A stretch of DNA of 36,950 nucleotides from JBGSKV01 sp041740975 (GTDB lineage Bacteria > Bdellovibrionota_B > Oligoflexia > Oligoflexales > JALZUQ01): positions 1 through 36,950 of the forward strand of contig JBGSKV010000119.1 of NCBI GenBank assembly GCA_041740975.1, read 5' to 3'. The notes beneath the pieces are model-generated. The model was not told where the DNA came from. It made no database searches and saw only the letters and a program-made list of their open reading frames with translations. Positions within the stretch are counted from its first letter, which is position 1, and each line of letters starts with the position of its first letter. The translations under genes were made by a program, and so were the position numbers. Of the stretch, positions 1 through 8,522 are shown piece by piece.

Positions 1-50
1 TGCTTCATCTGGTACTTTTGCGAAACTAGAGCAACCTTTAGGAAATTGTC

Positions 51-1199
51 ATGAAACGTACCGTTGAGAAATACGTAATCATATTATTCTTCGTAAGCGC
101 GTCCTTCAGCTGTCGCTCGACTAGTTCAAAACCACCTCAAATGGATCAACAAAAAGGCGTTTCTGCCGATGTTGTTGTGGACGAATTGATTAATTCGCGA
201 GTTACAATCACTGCCAATCTAAAGTCTGACGAAGAGTTGATGATTCTTCCTACCTTTGCACAGACAAAAGATGGAAGAGATTTTGAACTGCAGCTACATG
301 CTTGGGTTTTTGAGCCAGAATTACATTCGGTTTCCCGTGATATTTTTGTTTCGTTCTTAAAAATTGCCTTTGATGTTGACGAAAGTGGTTGGGACGAGAA
401 AATTTTTCAGCAAAGGGTGCGGTATTTTTTAGTCGATAACGAAAGAGATAAGAAGATCCAACTGAGAGTCGATGCCGGTAGTCCCGCCGTTGCCACGACT
501 CAGGCGAACGGGCATGGATTTGCAATCAACGGAATAAAGCTATCCAAAACAATCTCAGAAACCCTCTGGATTCGACCGAGGCTTGCCGGTTATTTTAATG
601 ATGGCTCCCCGAGTCCCTACTATTTCCAGCTAGTGCCATTCAATGGTTTTGCCGTTGTATCCGATATTGACGATACGATTAAAATTTCGGAAGTAACGGA
701 CAAAAGTGCCTTGCTGCGCAGAACGTTTGGCGAGGCATTTGAACCCGTTGAGGGCATGGCAGACTTCTACTCACGTCTCAAAGAAGAGTTCAGGCCTTCG
801 TTTCACTACGTTTCGGCGAGTCCTTGGCAATTGTATCCGAGTCTTTCAGTATTCGTCGACGACTATAGGTTCCCGCGAGGCTCATTTCATCTCAAAACGT
901 TTAGATTCAAAGACGAAAGCTTCTTTTCGTTATTCGAAGACCCTATCACCTATAAATTGGCATTGCTTAAGAATCTTTTCGAAAGTTTTCCCAATAAAAA
1001 GTTCTTTCTCATTGGCGATTCGGGAGAAAAAGACCCTGAAGTCTATGCCAAAGCTGCTGAGTTGTTCCCTGACCAGATTCAGATGATTTACATTCGCACT
1101 GTATCAGGTCATGCAATTGATGATGCTCGGTTTAAGACTGTGTTCGCAAACATTCCGATAGGAAAATGGACTGTATTTAAAGATCCATCGGAGCTGTAA
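51..1199 (+). CDS. App1-like phosphatidate phosphatase domain (DUF2183) lipoprotein
   Basis: The 382-residue protein starts with a lipoprotein signal peptide whose lipobox ends SASFSC (Cys21), so it is probably an exported, lipid-anchored envelope protein. Residues ~200-360 carry the HAD-like App1 catalytic region: FAVVSDIDDTIK gives the DxDxT nucleophile motif, HYVSASPWQLYPSL is the second conserved block, and FLIGDSGEKDPEVY is the acidic motif III. The family (yeast App1, phosphatidate phosphatase) dephosphorylates phosphatidic acid; exported bacterial members are common, but their substrates are mostly untested. The N-terminal ~180 residues resemble the beta-rich domain usually preceding DUF2183. 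Start chosen by AGGA seven bases upstream. It converges on the DedA gene across a hairpin. Domain call is confident; substrate is inferred. Confidence 0.85.
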   Translation: MKRTVEKYVIILFFVSASFSCRSTSSKPPQMDQQKGVSADVVVDELINSRVTITANLKSDEELMILPTFAQTKDGRDFELQLHAWVFEPELHSVSRDIFVSFLKIAFDVDESGWDEKIFQQRVRYFLVDNERDKKIQLRVDAGSPAVATTQANGHGFAINGIKLSKTISETLWIRPRLAGYFNDGSPSPYYFQLVPFNGFAVVSDIDDTIKISEVTDKSALLRRTFGEAFEPVEGMADFYSRLKEEFRPSFHYVSASPWQLYPSLSVFVDDYRFPRGSFHLKTFRFKDESFFSLFEDPITYKLALLKNLFESFPNKKFFLIGDSGEKDPEVYAKAAELFPDQIQMIYIRTVSGHAIDDARFKTVFANIPIGKWTVFKDPSEL

Positions 1200-1215
1200 G
1201 GGACAATCCGCGCAT

Positions 1216-1246
1216 CTGCTTAGGGAGATTTTGTACCCCCAAGCAG
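1216..1246. terminator. Probable bidirectional terminator between convergent genes
   Basis: CTGCTTAGGG pairs with CCCCCAAGCAG with a small mismatch and an 11-base loop, and CAACTTTTG follows on the plus side. It sits exactly between the converging App1-like and DedA genes. The U tract is weak. Confidence 0.45.
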
Positions 1247-1258
1247 CAACTTTTGAAT

Positions 1259-1909
1259 TCAGTCCTGAGTTTTCAGGCCTATTGCATTCCCATTTCTTAG
1301 CTTTCGTAAAACGATAAACAAGACCACCATAACGATCAATATGAAGATTGTAATTTTGAACTGCTTAATATTTTTCAAGATAGTATCACCATAAAAGGCG
1401 ATAAGAAGCACTTGCGTTGGCACGGAAACCAATGCCGCAATGCCATCGATCAACAAGAACTTCCACTGAGGATATTTGACCATACCGCAAGTCAGATGAG
1501 CGGGAAAACGTAAGCCCGGCATAAAGCGAAATGCACCAACCATCCAAATGCCATAGTCATTCATGAGGTTTTGGACTTTAAAAAATGCATCTGAGTTCAT
1601 GTATTTGCGAAAACGTTTACTTTGATTGAGTCGATATCCACCAAATCTTCCGAAGCAGTAAATGAGGTAATCGCTAAGCAATACTGCTAAGAAGCAGACC
1701 AAGGCCAAGGTCCATGGGTTAATGGCGTTAGCTTCCATACCGGGCGGTGGGGGGTGCTGAGCGGGATGCTGCGCAAAGTATGCGACAATACCGGCTGATA
1801 CAAGGGTGACTTCTTCGGGGATCGGAAGTCCAAAGCTTGAAGCGGTAAGCATGCCCACTACGATTAGGTAGACGAGCATAGGCTCATAGGCGTAGGCGCT
1901 GAAAAACAT
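1259..1909 (-). CDS. DedA family (SNARE-associated) inner-membrane protein
   Basis: Integral membrane protein of 216 residues from the chosen ATG. It has the DedA signature GLPIPEEVTLVSAG near the N-terminus (residues ~26-39), the FGRFGGYRL segment, and the second conserved block GIWMVGAFRFMPGLRFPAHLTCG, which carries the Arg and Pro residues typical of the family. Several hydrophobic segments and a basic C-terminal tail (VLRKLRNG) follow. DedA proteins act as lipid (undecaprenyl phosphate or phosphatidylethanolamine) flippases or scramblases and support proton-motive force and envelope homeostasis. An upstream in-frame TTG at 1945 is possible, but its Shine-Dalgarno sequence would abut the start. 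An odd His/Pro-rich insert (AQHPAQHPPPPG) lies after the first conserved block. Monocistronic as far as can be seen. Confidence 0.85.
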   Translation of the reverse strand: MFFSAYAYEPMLVYLIVVGMLTASSFGLPIPEEVTLVSAGIVAYFAQHPAQHPPPPGMEANAINPWTLALVCFLAVLLSDYLIYCFGRFGGYRLNQSKRFRKYMNSDAFFKVQNLMNDYGIWMVGAFRFMPGLRFPAHLTCGMVKYPQWKFLLIDGIAALVSVPTQVLLIAFYGDTILKNIKQFKITIFILIVMVVLFIVLRKLRNGNAIGLKTQD

Positions 1910-2273
1910 AATGATGTTATCTTCAGAAAACAAATATAACCCCAACTCCGGGATAGTCTTATGACTTTATTATTGGTTGGCGAAACTCTATAGAAGTTTA
2001 TGATATTTGGCTGCTGAAGGAAAGTACCCAAAGATAGGCTAACTTCACTCACTTACAAATGAAGTTATTTACGCTTTTCCAGGTATACCCAGCGGGAACG
2101 TAGTCTCATGATCTGCTAACTTTGTTCGCTTACTGCTGGGCTATTCCAATAGAGCATGTTCTCGTTGAGACCCAAGAGACGAAGCAAAAGTGACAGATAA
2201 GGGTAGAAGGTCAGCATGGCGCGGTGATAAAACCTGTCCAAATCAATTACTAATCTTAATATGAGGAGTCATC
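1910..2273. other. Intergenic, no gene seen
   Basis: This stretch separates the DedA start from the Cys-rich peptide gene and should hold both of their promoters. Short open frames here lack a ribosome site or family-like sequence. No convincing -35/-10 pair was found. An AGGAG ribosome site lies just before 2274. Confidence 0.4.
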
Positions 2274-2561
2274 ATGTTTAGTCAATGTCTAAAAGTGTTC
2301 TTGATATTCGTCGTTTTTTCGTTAGTGACATCTCAGTCGATGGCAAACCAAGAAACTAGCTCCGGCGAGATTCATTTCGAATCGATCAATTTCGATCAGA
2401 ATGACGTAATGCCCGAAACCGAAGATTCGGAAGCTGCAGGGGCATATAATGGTTGCAGTTGTGCGGGTGGAGCGCAACCTTGCGCAGTTTCATGCCGCTG
2501 GGACCAATCTGCAATTTGTTATGTTCAGGCGAATAGTATCTGCTACTGCGCTTGTAACTAG
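2274..2561 (+). CDS. Small secreted cysteine-rich peptide precursor
   Basis: Codes for 95 residues in three parts. A Sec signal peptide (residues 1-24, cleavage likely after SMA) comes first. Residues ~25-57 form a strongly acidic linker with no Cys. The last 38 residues contain eight cysteines (61, 63, 70, 74, 82, 90, 92, 94) ending YCACN. The even Cys count and the pre-pro-mature layout suggest a disulfide-rich secreted peptide such as a bacteriocin, toxin or metal-binding peptide. No known family is recognised. AGGAG six bases before the ATG supports the start, and a strong hairpin follows the stop. No processing or export gene is adjacent, so maturation would depend on general machinery (Sec, Dsb). 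Confidence 0.75.
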   Translation: MFSQCLKVFLIFVVFSLVTSQSMANQETSSGEIHFESINFDQNDVMPETEDSEAAGAYNGCSCAGGAQPCAVSCRWDQSAICYVQANSICYCACN

Positions 2562-2607
2562 TTTTTTATTTTTTGAAGTTTTTTTACAGTTTGCAAAAGA
2601 AAAAATA

Positions 2608-2629
2608 GGACCGGGCGTAACCCCGGTCC
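2608..2629. terminator. GC-rich hairpin, terminator in either direction
   Basis: GGACCGGG and CCCGGTCC form a perfect 8-bp stem with a 6-base loop about 45 bases after the peptide gene. The plus-side tail is only moderately T-rich (GACTTTCCTCT). The minus-side tail is a strong U tract (ATTTTTTCTTTT), so it looks better as a minus-strand terminator although no minus-strand gene lies to its right. Confidence 0.6.
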
Positions 2630-2866
2630 GACTTTCCTCTAGATATCCGTCGGTACTCGGTGCATGTTAACTTTGTTTAATTGACCATCTAGCCAACCAA
2701 AGAGTTTAAACTGCGTATATACGAATAGGCGCTTCAATTGATCATTGGCTTGCCAAAGAGGTTAGTTAGGCGTTAAAGCCTTGTCCATTCTTGGCAATGC
2801 GCCAGGTTGCCAGGTTACGAAGTCTTATTCAGACTCAGAAAAAACCTCAAAATTGGAGAATTGGTT

Positions 2867-3493
2867 ATGGCAAACATTACACGAGAATTAGTGCGAAATT
2901 GGGAAATGAAGGGAATCGAAAATCTTCAATCCCACTGGGTATCTTTAATGATTTTGGGGATACTACTAACCATACTTGGTTTTTTCGCGATTAGTACGGC
3001 AATGGTAGCTACCGTGGTTTCTGTCATGTTTCTTGGTGGTATTTTCTTAGCCGGCGGAGTCACTCAAGTTTTTCATGGTTTTGCAGCGAAATGTTGGGGT
3101 GGGGTTTTTGGAAACATTATTGTTGGTCTTTTTTATATCTTAGCAGGAACAATTTTGATTTTAAACCCAGGCATAGGCGCCGCTTCGATCACATTAGCGC
3201 TGGGTGCATTCTTCATCATAAGCGGTTTGATCCGCGCAATGACGAGCGCAGTCTATCGCTACCCAAGCTGGGGTTGGTGTACATTTAGCGGTTTAGTATC
3301 CATTGCCTTGGGTGCTTGGGTTCTTGTGAACTGGCCGGTTGCTACATTTTGGTTAATCGGACTTTTCGTTGGTATTGATTTGGTCTTTGCGGGCGTTGCC
3401 ATGACAACGTTAGCATCGGCTGCGCGTAATTTTGCAAGATTAAATTCTACGGTTTCCGGAACCTATCGAAACACCAGTAAAGCAACGGTGTAA
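2867..3493 (+). CDS. HdeD-like DUF308 membrane protein
   Basis: A 208-residue inner-membrane protein with about six hydrophobic segments in three hairpin-like pairs, as in the HdeD/DUF308 family. Typical stretches are ILGILLTILGFFAIS, FLGGIFLAGGVTQVFHGF and LFYILAGTILILNPG. E. coli HdeD is needed for acid resistance at high cell density; the biochemical role is unknown. An upstream in-frame ATG (2807) exists, but ATG 2867 has GGAG in good position and the family-like N-terminus, so it is preferred. The gene stands alone and is followed by an excellent terminator. Confidence 0.85.
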   Translation: MANITRELVRNWEMKGIENLQSHWVSLMILGILLTILGFFAISTAMVATVVSVMFLGGIFLAGGVTQVFHGFAAKCWGGVFGNIIVGLFYILAGTILILNPGIGAASITLALGAFFIISGLIRAMTSAVYRYPSWGWCTFSGLVSIALGAWVLVNWPVATFWLIGLFVGIDLVFAGVAMTTLASAARNFARLNSTVSGTYRNTSKATV

Positions 3494-3515
3494 CGAGTCA
3501 CTAAGTATACGAATG

Positions 3516-3567
3516 AAAACACCCGACTTTTTATGTATGATACCGTGCATAATTAGTCGGGTGTTTT
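3516..3567. terminator. Strong terminator after the HdeD-like gene
   Basis: AAAACACCCGACT and AGTCGGGTGTTTT form a perfect 13-bp stem. Because the stem is flanked by A and T runs on both sides, it can work in both directions and also serve the convergent baeRF gene. Confidence 0.85.
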
Positions 3568-3600
3568 GTTATACGGACTTCCGAAGACTCGGGGCGGGTT

Positions 3601-4689
3601 TTAGTTCATGCCAGAATAATAGAGAACGGCAGCCGCACCGCCAAATTCATTAAGTTTTTCGGCTGCTTGGCCGTGCAAAAACTCAATATCGCAATTATTC
3701 AAAATTGCTTTGTGCAAAAGTTTATCAAATTTATCGGATTCAAACGGAACAGACAGTACGACTTTTCTAGCTTGACCATTGTCTATTGCCTGCATGACGC
3801 CTTGCATTTCTAAAACGGAGGTTCCACATGCGTGGCGACGCGTGACCAAATCTTCAACGAGCGCCAAATCATGTTCGACTTCCCACTCTTCCGCAATGCG
3901 TGAAACACTTGCGGCAATCTCATTGTTAGTGCTTGTAAAAGCAATCGGTTCGATAGTCACTAGAGAAGCATAAACACTTGGATGCAAGACGTTCTTAACG
4001 GCGTGTGCAAGCTTCAAATTCCCACCAAATACAAGGTGTTCGATTTTGGGGTCGGCCATAAAGTAAGAGTGGATTTCATCGGCGGCGGCTTGCACGACTT
4101 GTCGTTCCGTTTCAAGGTCGCGACGTTTTGAGGCTTGGGTTCTGGCGACGCGACTTCCAGGGCGCAATGAGATTCCGCCTGTGGGACCAGTCTGTACTCT
4201 CGCTTCTTCGGTAGGCACCGTCAAGAAAACTTCGAAAATTTTGGCTTCTTCTTCCGAAAATAAAACAACAGCAAATTTCTTAAAACGATCCAAAGCAAAC
4301 AAAAGTGGTTTAAGTTGAGGAGCACCGTAAAATAACTTTGTTGGCATGGGCACAGGAAGATTGATGGTGAGGAATTCTTCATGGTCCGTGAAAATGATGG
4401 TCGAGCGGCCTTCTGGTTTGTTGGTTTCTAGATGGGACATAATCATGGCTTCGGTATCATCCCACTTTCGTTGTGTCTCGAGTCGTTTGAGAGCACTGGT
4501 CCCGTATTCCTCTTCAATTCTTTTTGATTCATTTTTAAGTTCGATCAACCAAGCTGGACGGTCCCGTCGATTGTCTTGCTCAGTTGTGTCAAATCCAACA
4601 TAAGCCGTAAGCATAGGGCTATCTTCATATTTGTGCTCGACAATGAAATTGCGCAGGTTATCAAGCACGTCTTGGATTTCTTTTTTCAT
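3601..4689 (-). CDS. Bacterial eRF1/Pelota-like protein (baeRF family)
   Basis: A cytoplasmic protein of about 362 residues with no signal peptide. Its layout matches the bacterial archaeo-eukaryotic release-factor-like (baeRF) group: an N-terminal alpha/beta region with YGAPQLKPLLFALDRFKKFAVVLFSEEEAKIFEV, a basic segment (RRDLETERQVV), the central KIEHLVFGGNLKLAHAVKNVL block, and a C-terminal L7Ae-like portion (SVLEMQGVMQAIDNGQARKVVLS). These proteins are thought to act at the ribosome (rescue or hibernation), but most are untested. No GGQ motif is seen; a Gly-rich GPTGGIS lies in the middle. The ATG at 4689 has GGAG eight bases upstream and is preferred to the GTG at 4698. Family assignment rests on pattern recognition. 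Confidence 0.65.
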   Translation of the reverse strand: MKKEIQDVLDNLRNFIVEHKYEDSPMLTAYVGFDTTEQDNRRDRPAWLIELKNESKRIEEEYGTSALKRLETQRKWDDTEAMIMSHLETNKPEGRSTIIFTDHEEFLTINLPVPMPTKLFYGAPQLKPLLFALDRFKKFAVVLFSEEEAKIFEVFLTVPTEEARVQTGPTGGISLRPGSRVARTQASKRRDLETERQVVQAAADEIHSYFMADPKIEHLVFGGNLKLAHAVKNVLHPSVYASLVTIEPIAFTSTNNEIAASVSRIAEEWEVEHDLALVEDLVTRRHACGTSVLEMQGVMQAIDNGQARKVVLSVPFESDKFDKLLHKAILNNCDIEFLHGQAAEKLNEFGGAAAVLYYSGMN

Positions 4690-5006
4690 GATTTTCACTC
4701 CACTGTATTGTTGAGATTATTCTGGCATAGCCTCGTACCATGTAGAGGGATGTCATAGCTCAAATATGAAAATATCCCGAACAAATAAAACTGAAGATTC
4801 GATAAATAATACAAAGGCATGAATGATTGGCCACCCATCCAATACCTGCGAGTTTGTACTTTTAGACCTAAAAAAAGCTTGGCAACGCATACTTAAGAGA
4901 GTTAAGGGATGAATCCGCTGCTGACGAAGCTACCTTGCTGTGCACGTCTCTTGAAAATCTGAAACGGTCGGTTGAATTCTATAAACCTTGCTAATGTGGA
5001 GTTTTG
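4690..5006. other. Intergenic between divergent genes, no gene seen
   Basis: About 310 bases between the baeRF-type gene and the glutaminase operon. It must carry both promoters, but no clear hexamer pair was found. GTGGAG lies at 4996-5001, ahead of the glutaminase ATG. Confidence 0.4.
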
Positions 5007-6002
5007 ATGAGTTTTGCATCTAAAGATCCTGATTCTTACTTTATCTCAACAGGCCGATTGCCTGCCGACGATAAAGTCCAATCTCTGGTGGCTGGTGCTT
5101 TTGAAGAGTTCAAGAAAAATAATGAAGGACAAACGTCTCAAGTCTATCCCGCGCTAGCCAGAGTGGCCGAGGATCAATTTGGAATTTGTGTTGTAGATAA
5201 TAGCGGAAAAATATTCTCAGCCGGGGATGTTGGCGAAGAATTTACGATGATGAGTGTATCTAAGCCTTTTGTATTCGCCCTAGTTTGCGATCAGATTGGC
5301 GCAGAGTCGATTCGTGAAAAAATTGGCGCCAATGCCACTGGCCTCCCTTTCAATTCCTTAAGTGGTGTCGAGAATAGTGGTGACGGTAAAACTAATCCCA
5401 TGGTCAATGCCGGAGCCATTGCAACGACTAGCCTCGTTCCAGGCAAAACTTTTGATGATAAATGGAAGTTTATTCAAGAAGGACTATCTCGATTTGCAGG
5501 TCGTAACTTGTCAATCAATGAAGAAGTGTACGTATCAGCTTCAGAAACGAATTTTCGCAATCAAAGTATAGCTCGATTGCTACAAAGTTTTGGAAGTTTA
5601 TATATGGACCCTGCCGAGGCAGTGGATCTCTACACTAAGCAATGTTCACTAAACGTAACGGCCAAAGACCTTGCAGTGATGGGCGCAACTTTGGCTGATG
5701 GTGGAATGAACCCGATTACGAGAGAGCGTTTAGTTGCTCCGTTGGTGTGTCATTACACGCTCGCCGTCATGGTGACAGCCGGTTTATACGAGACTTCCGG
5801 CGACTGGCTTTACGATATTGGTCTGCCAGGTAAGAGTGGAATTGGCGGCGGAATCGTCACGGTTTCACCAGGGAAAGGCGGCCTTGGTACTTTTGGACCG
5901 CGTCTCAATGAGGCTGGCAATAGCGTTAAAGGTCAGCTTGCTGCCAAATTTCTCTCGCAGCGTCTGGGGATGGATTTATTTATTTCGGAGTCTTACCAAT
6001 GA
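5007..6002 (+). CDS. glsA: Glutaminase
   Basis: A 331-residue cytoplasmic serine-dependent glutaminase that hydrolyses L-glutamine to glutamate and ammonia. Diagnostic motifs are SVSK (Ser83-x-x-Lys86, the beta-lactamase-like nucleophile/base pair), NPMVNAGAI (~130-138), the SETNFRNQSIARLL block, YTKQCSLNVTAKDLAVMGATLADGG, and LPGKSGIGGGIV near the C-terminus. Length is near that of typical GlsA proteins (~310). ATG 5007 has GTGGAG five bases upstream; a TTG immediately before it is unlikely. The stop overlaps the start of the MFS gene (ATGA), so the two are translationally coupled. In E. coli, YbaS glutaminase works with an amino-acid antiporter in acid resistance; here the partner is an MFS protein. 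Confidence 0.93.
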   Translation: MSFASKDPDSYFISTGRLPADDKVQSLVAGAFEEFKKNNEGQTSQVYPALARVAEDQFGICVVDNSGKIFSAGDVGEEFTMMSVSKPFVFALVCDQIGAESIREKIGANATGLPFNSLSGVENSGDGKTNPMVNAGAIATTSLVPGKTFDDKWKFIQEGLSRFAGRNLSINEEVYVSASETNFRNQSIARLLQSFGSLYMDPAEAVDLYTKQCSLNVTAKDLAVMGATLADGGMNPITRERLVAPLVCHYTLAVMVTAGLYETSGDWLYDIGLPGKSGIGGGIVTVSPGKGGLGTFGPRLNEAGNSVKGQLAAKFLSQRLGMDLFISESYQ

Positions 6003-7600
6003 CAGTAGAAAATAGGTCGCAGTCGGAAGTCGTTAGTTCGTGGGTACCCATGGTCGTCATAGGTATGGGTCAAGCTCTTATGTCTTTCAATGTTTCTTCT
6101 ATTCCTGTCTCGATGTCAGGTATGGTCGAAAGCTTTAACGTTCCACCTACAACTGTGGGCACCGCGGTCGTCTTATACTCTTTAGGAGTATCAGGATTTA
6201 TTATGCTTGGTGCAAAACTAGGTCAACGCTTCGGTGCCAAAAAATTCTTTCAGGGTGCCGTAAGTTTGTTTTTGATAGCCATGGTAGCGATGGTACTGAG
6301 TCCAAATGCTGGTATCATGTTGGCTTGCCAAGCGCTGGCGGGTCTTGCGGGCGCAGCTTTAGTCCCGACTCTCGTGGCACTCATCGCATCTCATTATAGT
6401 GGTAAGCAACAGGCAAAAGCTGTTGGCTGGTTGGGCTCGGCCCGCGCGATAGCGGGCGTGCTTGCTCTCGTTATCGTCGGCTTTGTCGCAACGGTTTTAA
6501 GTTGGCGATGGGCTTTTGGCCTCCTTATTATTCATTCTTCGGTTATCTTATTCCTTAGTCGGAAACTCAAACCATCTCCTAGCCGTCCCGAAGTCAAAAT
6601 CGACATTGCTGGAGTGGCTATTTCGGCGGTTGCTATTATCCTTATTACTTTTGGCTTCAATAATGTTCGTAATTGGGGAGTCATCGTTGCAAAAGCGGCT
6701 GCACCTTTTAATATTCTAGGAGTTTCTCCCGCGCCGGTCATGATCGTTATCGGTTTGATTCTTGGTATGGCATTCTTTGTTTGGACGCAGCGACGCGCAG
6801 CCCAAGATAAAACCCCTTTGCTGGCTCTCGAAGTGGTTCAGTCACCTAAAGAGTGGGCGGCTGTCATCGCGTTATTTATCGTCGTCGGGATTGAAGGGGC
6901 GATCAATTTTGCCGTACCACTTTATATTCAAATTGTGCAAGGAAGCCCAGCTTTTCAAACTTCCATCGCTATGATGCCCTTTATGATCACCGTATTCTTT
7001 ACGGCAATATTAGTTGTGCGACTCTATGATCGATACTCGCCCCGAACAATTGCTTCGTGTGCCTATGTATTCATTGCAGCTGGTACAGGTTGGCTGGCAT
7101 ATGTCACGCATAGCAATTGGAGTACCGCGCCAGTTATCCTTGGGCTGATTGCGGTAGGTTTAGGACAGGGAGCCTTAGTGACCTTGTTGTTTAACGTTCT
7201 TGTAACAGCGGCTCCGAAAGAACTAGCTGGTGATGTTGGATCCATGCGAGGGGTCACTCAGAATCTTGCCGTCGCCGTTGGAACTGCGCTTGTCGGGGCA
7301 ATGTTAGTTGGGATACTCACAAATATAATAACGACTAATGTCAATGAAAACCCGGTGCTTTCCGCCGAACTTAGAGATGAAGTGAATCTCTACAACCTTA
7401 ATTTCTTAAGTGATGAACAGTTAAAAGAACGCTTGTCACATACGTCCGCGACCCCGAGTGAAATGACAGAAGCACTTGCGGTCAATGCGGAGGCGCGTAT
7501 CCGTGCCCTCAAAATAGGATTTTTAATACTTTGTGCTCTTGCGATGTTGGCCATTGTACCTTGTCGATGGTTGCCAGCCTACAAGCCAGCCGGTCCTTAG
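5999..7600 (+). CDS. MFS transporter, DHA2-like (about 14 membrane segments)
   Basis: A 533-residue inner-membrane transporter with repeated hydrophobic segments over its whole length. LGAKLGQRFGAKKFF after the second segment fits the MFS loop 2-3 motif, and SARAIAGVLALVIVGFVATVLSWRWAF fits the segment-5 motif C/WRW region typical of DHA2 drug:proton antiporters. The size suits 14 rather than 12 segments. The start ATG overlaps the glutaminase stop by four bases, with CGGAG just upstream. Coupling to a glutaminase suggests transport of a metabolite tied to glutamine or glutamate, or simple co-regulation; the substrate cannot be read from sequence. A charged, non-membrane loop lies near residues 445-500. 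It converges on the barrel gene with a 56-base gap. Confidence 0.85.
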   Translation: MTVENRSQSEVVSSWVPMVVIGMGQALMSFNVSSIPVSMSGMVESFNVPPTTVGTAVVLYSLGVSGFIMLGAKLGQRFGAKKFFQGAVSLFLIAMVAMVLSPNAGIMLACQALAGLAGAALVPTLVALIASHYSGKQQAKAVGWLGSARAIAGVLALVIVGFVATVLSWRWAFGLLIIHSSVILFLSRKLKPSPSRPEVKIDIAGVAISAVAIILITFGFNNVRNWGVIVAKAAAPFNILGVSPAPVMIVIGLILGMAFFVWTQRRAAQDKTPLLALEVVQSPKEWAAVIALFIVVGIEGAINFAVPLYIQIVQGSPAFQTSIAMMPFMITVFFTAILVVRLYDRYSPRTIASCAYVFIAAGTGWLAYVTHSNWSTAPVILGLIAVGLGQGALVTLLFNVLVTAAPKELAGDVGSMRGVTQNLAVAVGTALVGAMLVGILTNIITTNVNENPVLSAELRDEVNLYNLNFLSDEQLKERLSHTSATPSEMTEALAVNAEARIRALKIGFLILCALAMLAIVPCRWLPAYKPAGP

Positions 7601-7656
7601 ATCGGCCAGGCCATTGCGAAAATATCGGACCGCATCCAACGCCAAAGATATAAGAT

Positions 7657-8454
7657 CTAGAAAGTACGCGAAAGCGCCAGAGATAGTTGGGCCAAATGGA
7701 TCCAATTTGACGAAAAACCGTCACCTGGGCCACTATCATCACTGCTCGTGCCTTCTGCTCCGCCACCAATGTATCGAATCGTAAAATACATTTTGTATGG
7801 ATCACTTATCTTTTTTCCCAAAGATAAAGAGGCGTCTGTAAATGTGCCGGTAACATCGGACTTGCCACCGTTGAGATACTTCACAGGCGCATAGATTGTA
7901 TCGACATGGCCGAGAAACCAATAGTCATTCCATTTCGACTGATAACCCACTCTGAATAGTGGAACAAATCCAATGTCACGATTGCTCCGTATTTTGCTAC
8001 CGTCTCCAGATGATAGATCAATGCGAGCATTGCGAATCTGCGCAGCCGCACCGACACTCCAACCGCTGTCGATGCTTTCCAGAAAATAGGAATAGCCAAA
8101 CCTTAGGATTGGAAAACTATATAAAATATTCAGAGGTGTGTTAGCAGGAAAAGTTTCATTATCAGCCACCGTTGCCGAACTTAGCAGGACTGAAGTTTCA
8201 AGCTGTATAGGCTGATACTGAATGTCTACTTTTGACTTTTCAGAAACCTGCATATCAACTTTTAATCGCCATGTCGGAAACAAAGTGTCTTGACCGCCAT
8301 CATTGCGAAGATCGAAGTCGGTGCCGTTCTTGCCAAACTGAATATCATGGCCAATCACATAAATTTGGGCCGCTTCCGTTGATACGTTAAGACTATAAGC
8401 ATAGGCAGGACATGCCGCACAAACCATCATAACGGTTAACATCTTCTTTAGCAT
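7657..8454 (-). CDS. Predicted outer-membrane beta-barrel protein
   Basis: Codes for 265 residues with a Sec signal peptide ending ACPAYA|YS (~residues 1-19). The rest is alternating amphipathic beta strands rich in aromatic residues (WRLKVDMQVSEKSKVDIQYQ, ILRFGYSYFLESI, YKMYFTIRYIGGG) and ends LSLALSRTF, with the terminal Phe typical of BAM substrates. Around 12 strands are plausible. No specific family or substrate is recognised; it may be a small porin-like or structural barrel. GAGG seven bases before the ATG supports the start. Monocistronic. Confidence 0.7.
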   Translation of the reverse strand: MLKKMLTVMMVCAACPAYAYSLNVSTEAAQIYVIGHDIQFGKNGTDFDLRNDGGQDTLFPTWRLKVDMQVSEKSKVDIQYQPIQLETSVLLSSATVADNETFPANTPLNILYSFPILRFGYSYFLESIDSGWSVGAAAQIRNARIDLSSGDGSKIRSNRDIGFVPLFRVGYQSKWNDYWFLGHVDTIYAPVKYLNGGKSDVTGTFTDASLSLGKKISDPYKMYFTIRYIGGGAEGTSSDDSGPGDGFSSNWIHLAQLSLALSRTF

Positions 8455-8522
8455 CTCATCACCTCGTAAAAGCTCGAAAGAACAATGTCCCTTACCATAT
8501 TTCTAGTTCGACGTTTATATAT

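Noticed and set aside
7601..7656. Terminator between convergent genes
   Set aside because: Only a short GGTCC/GGACC pairing across a long loop is visible.
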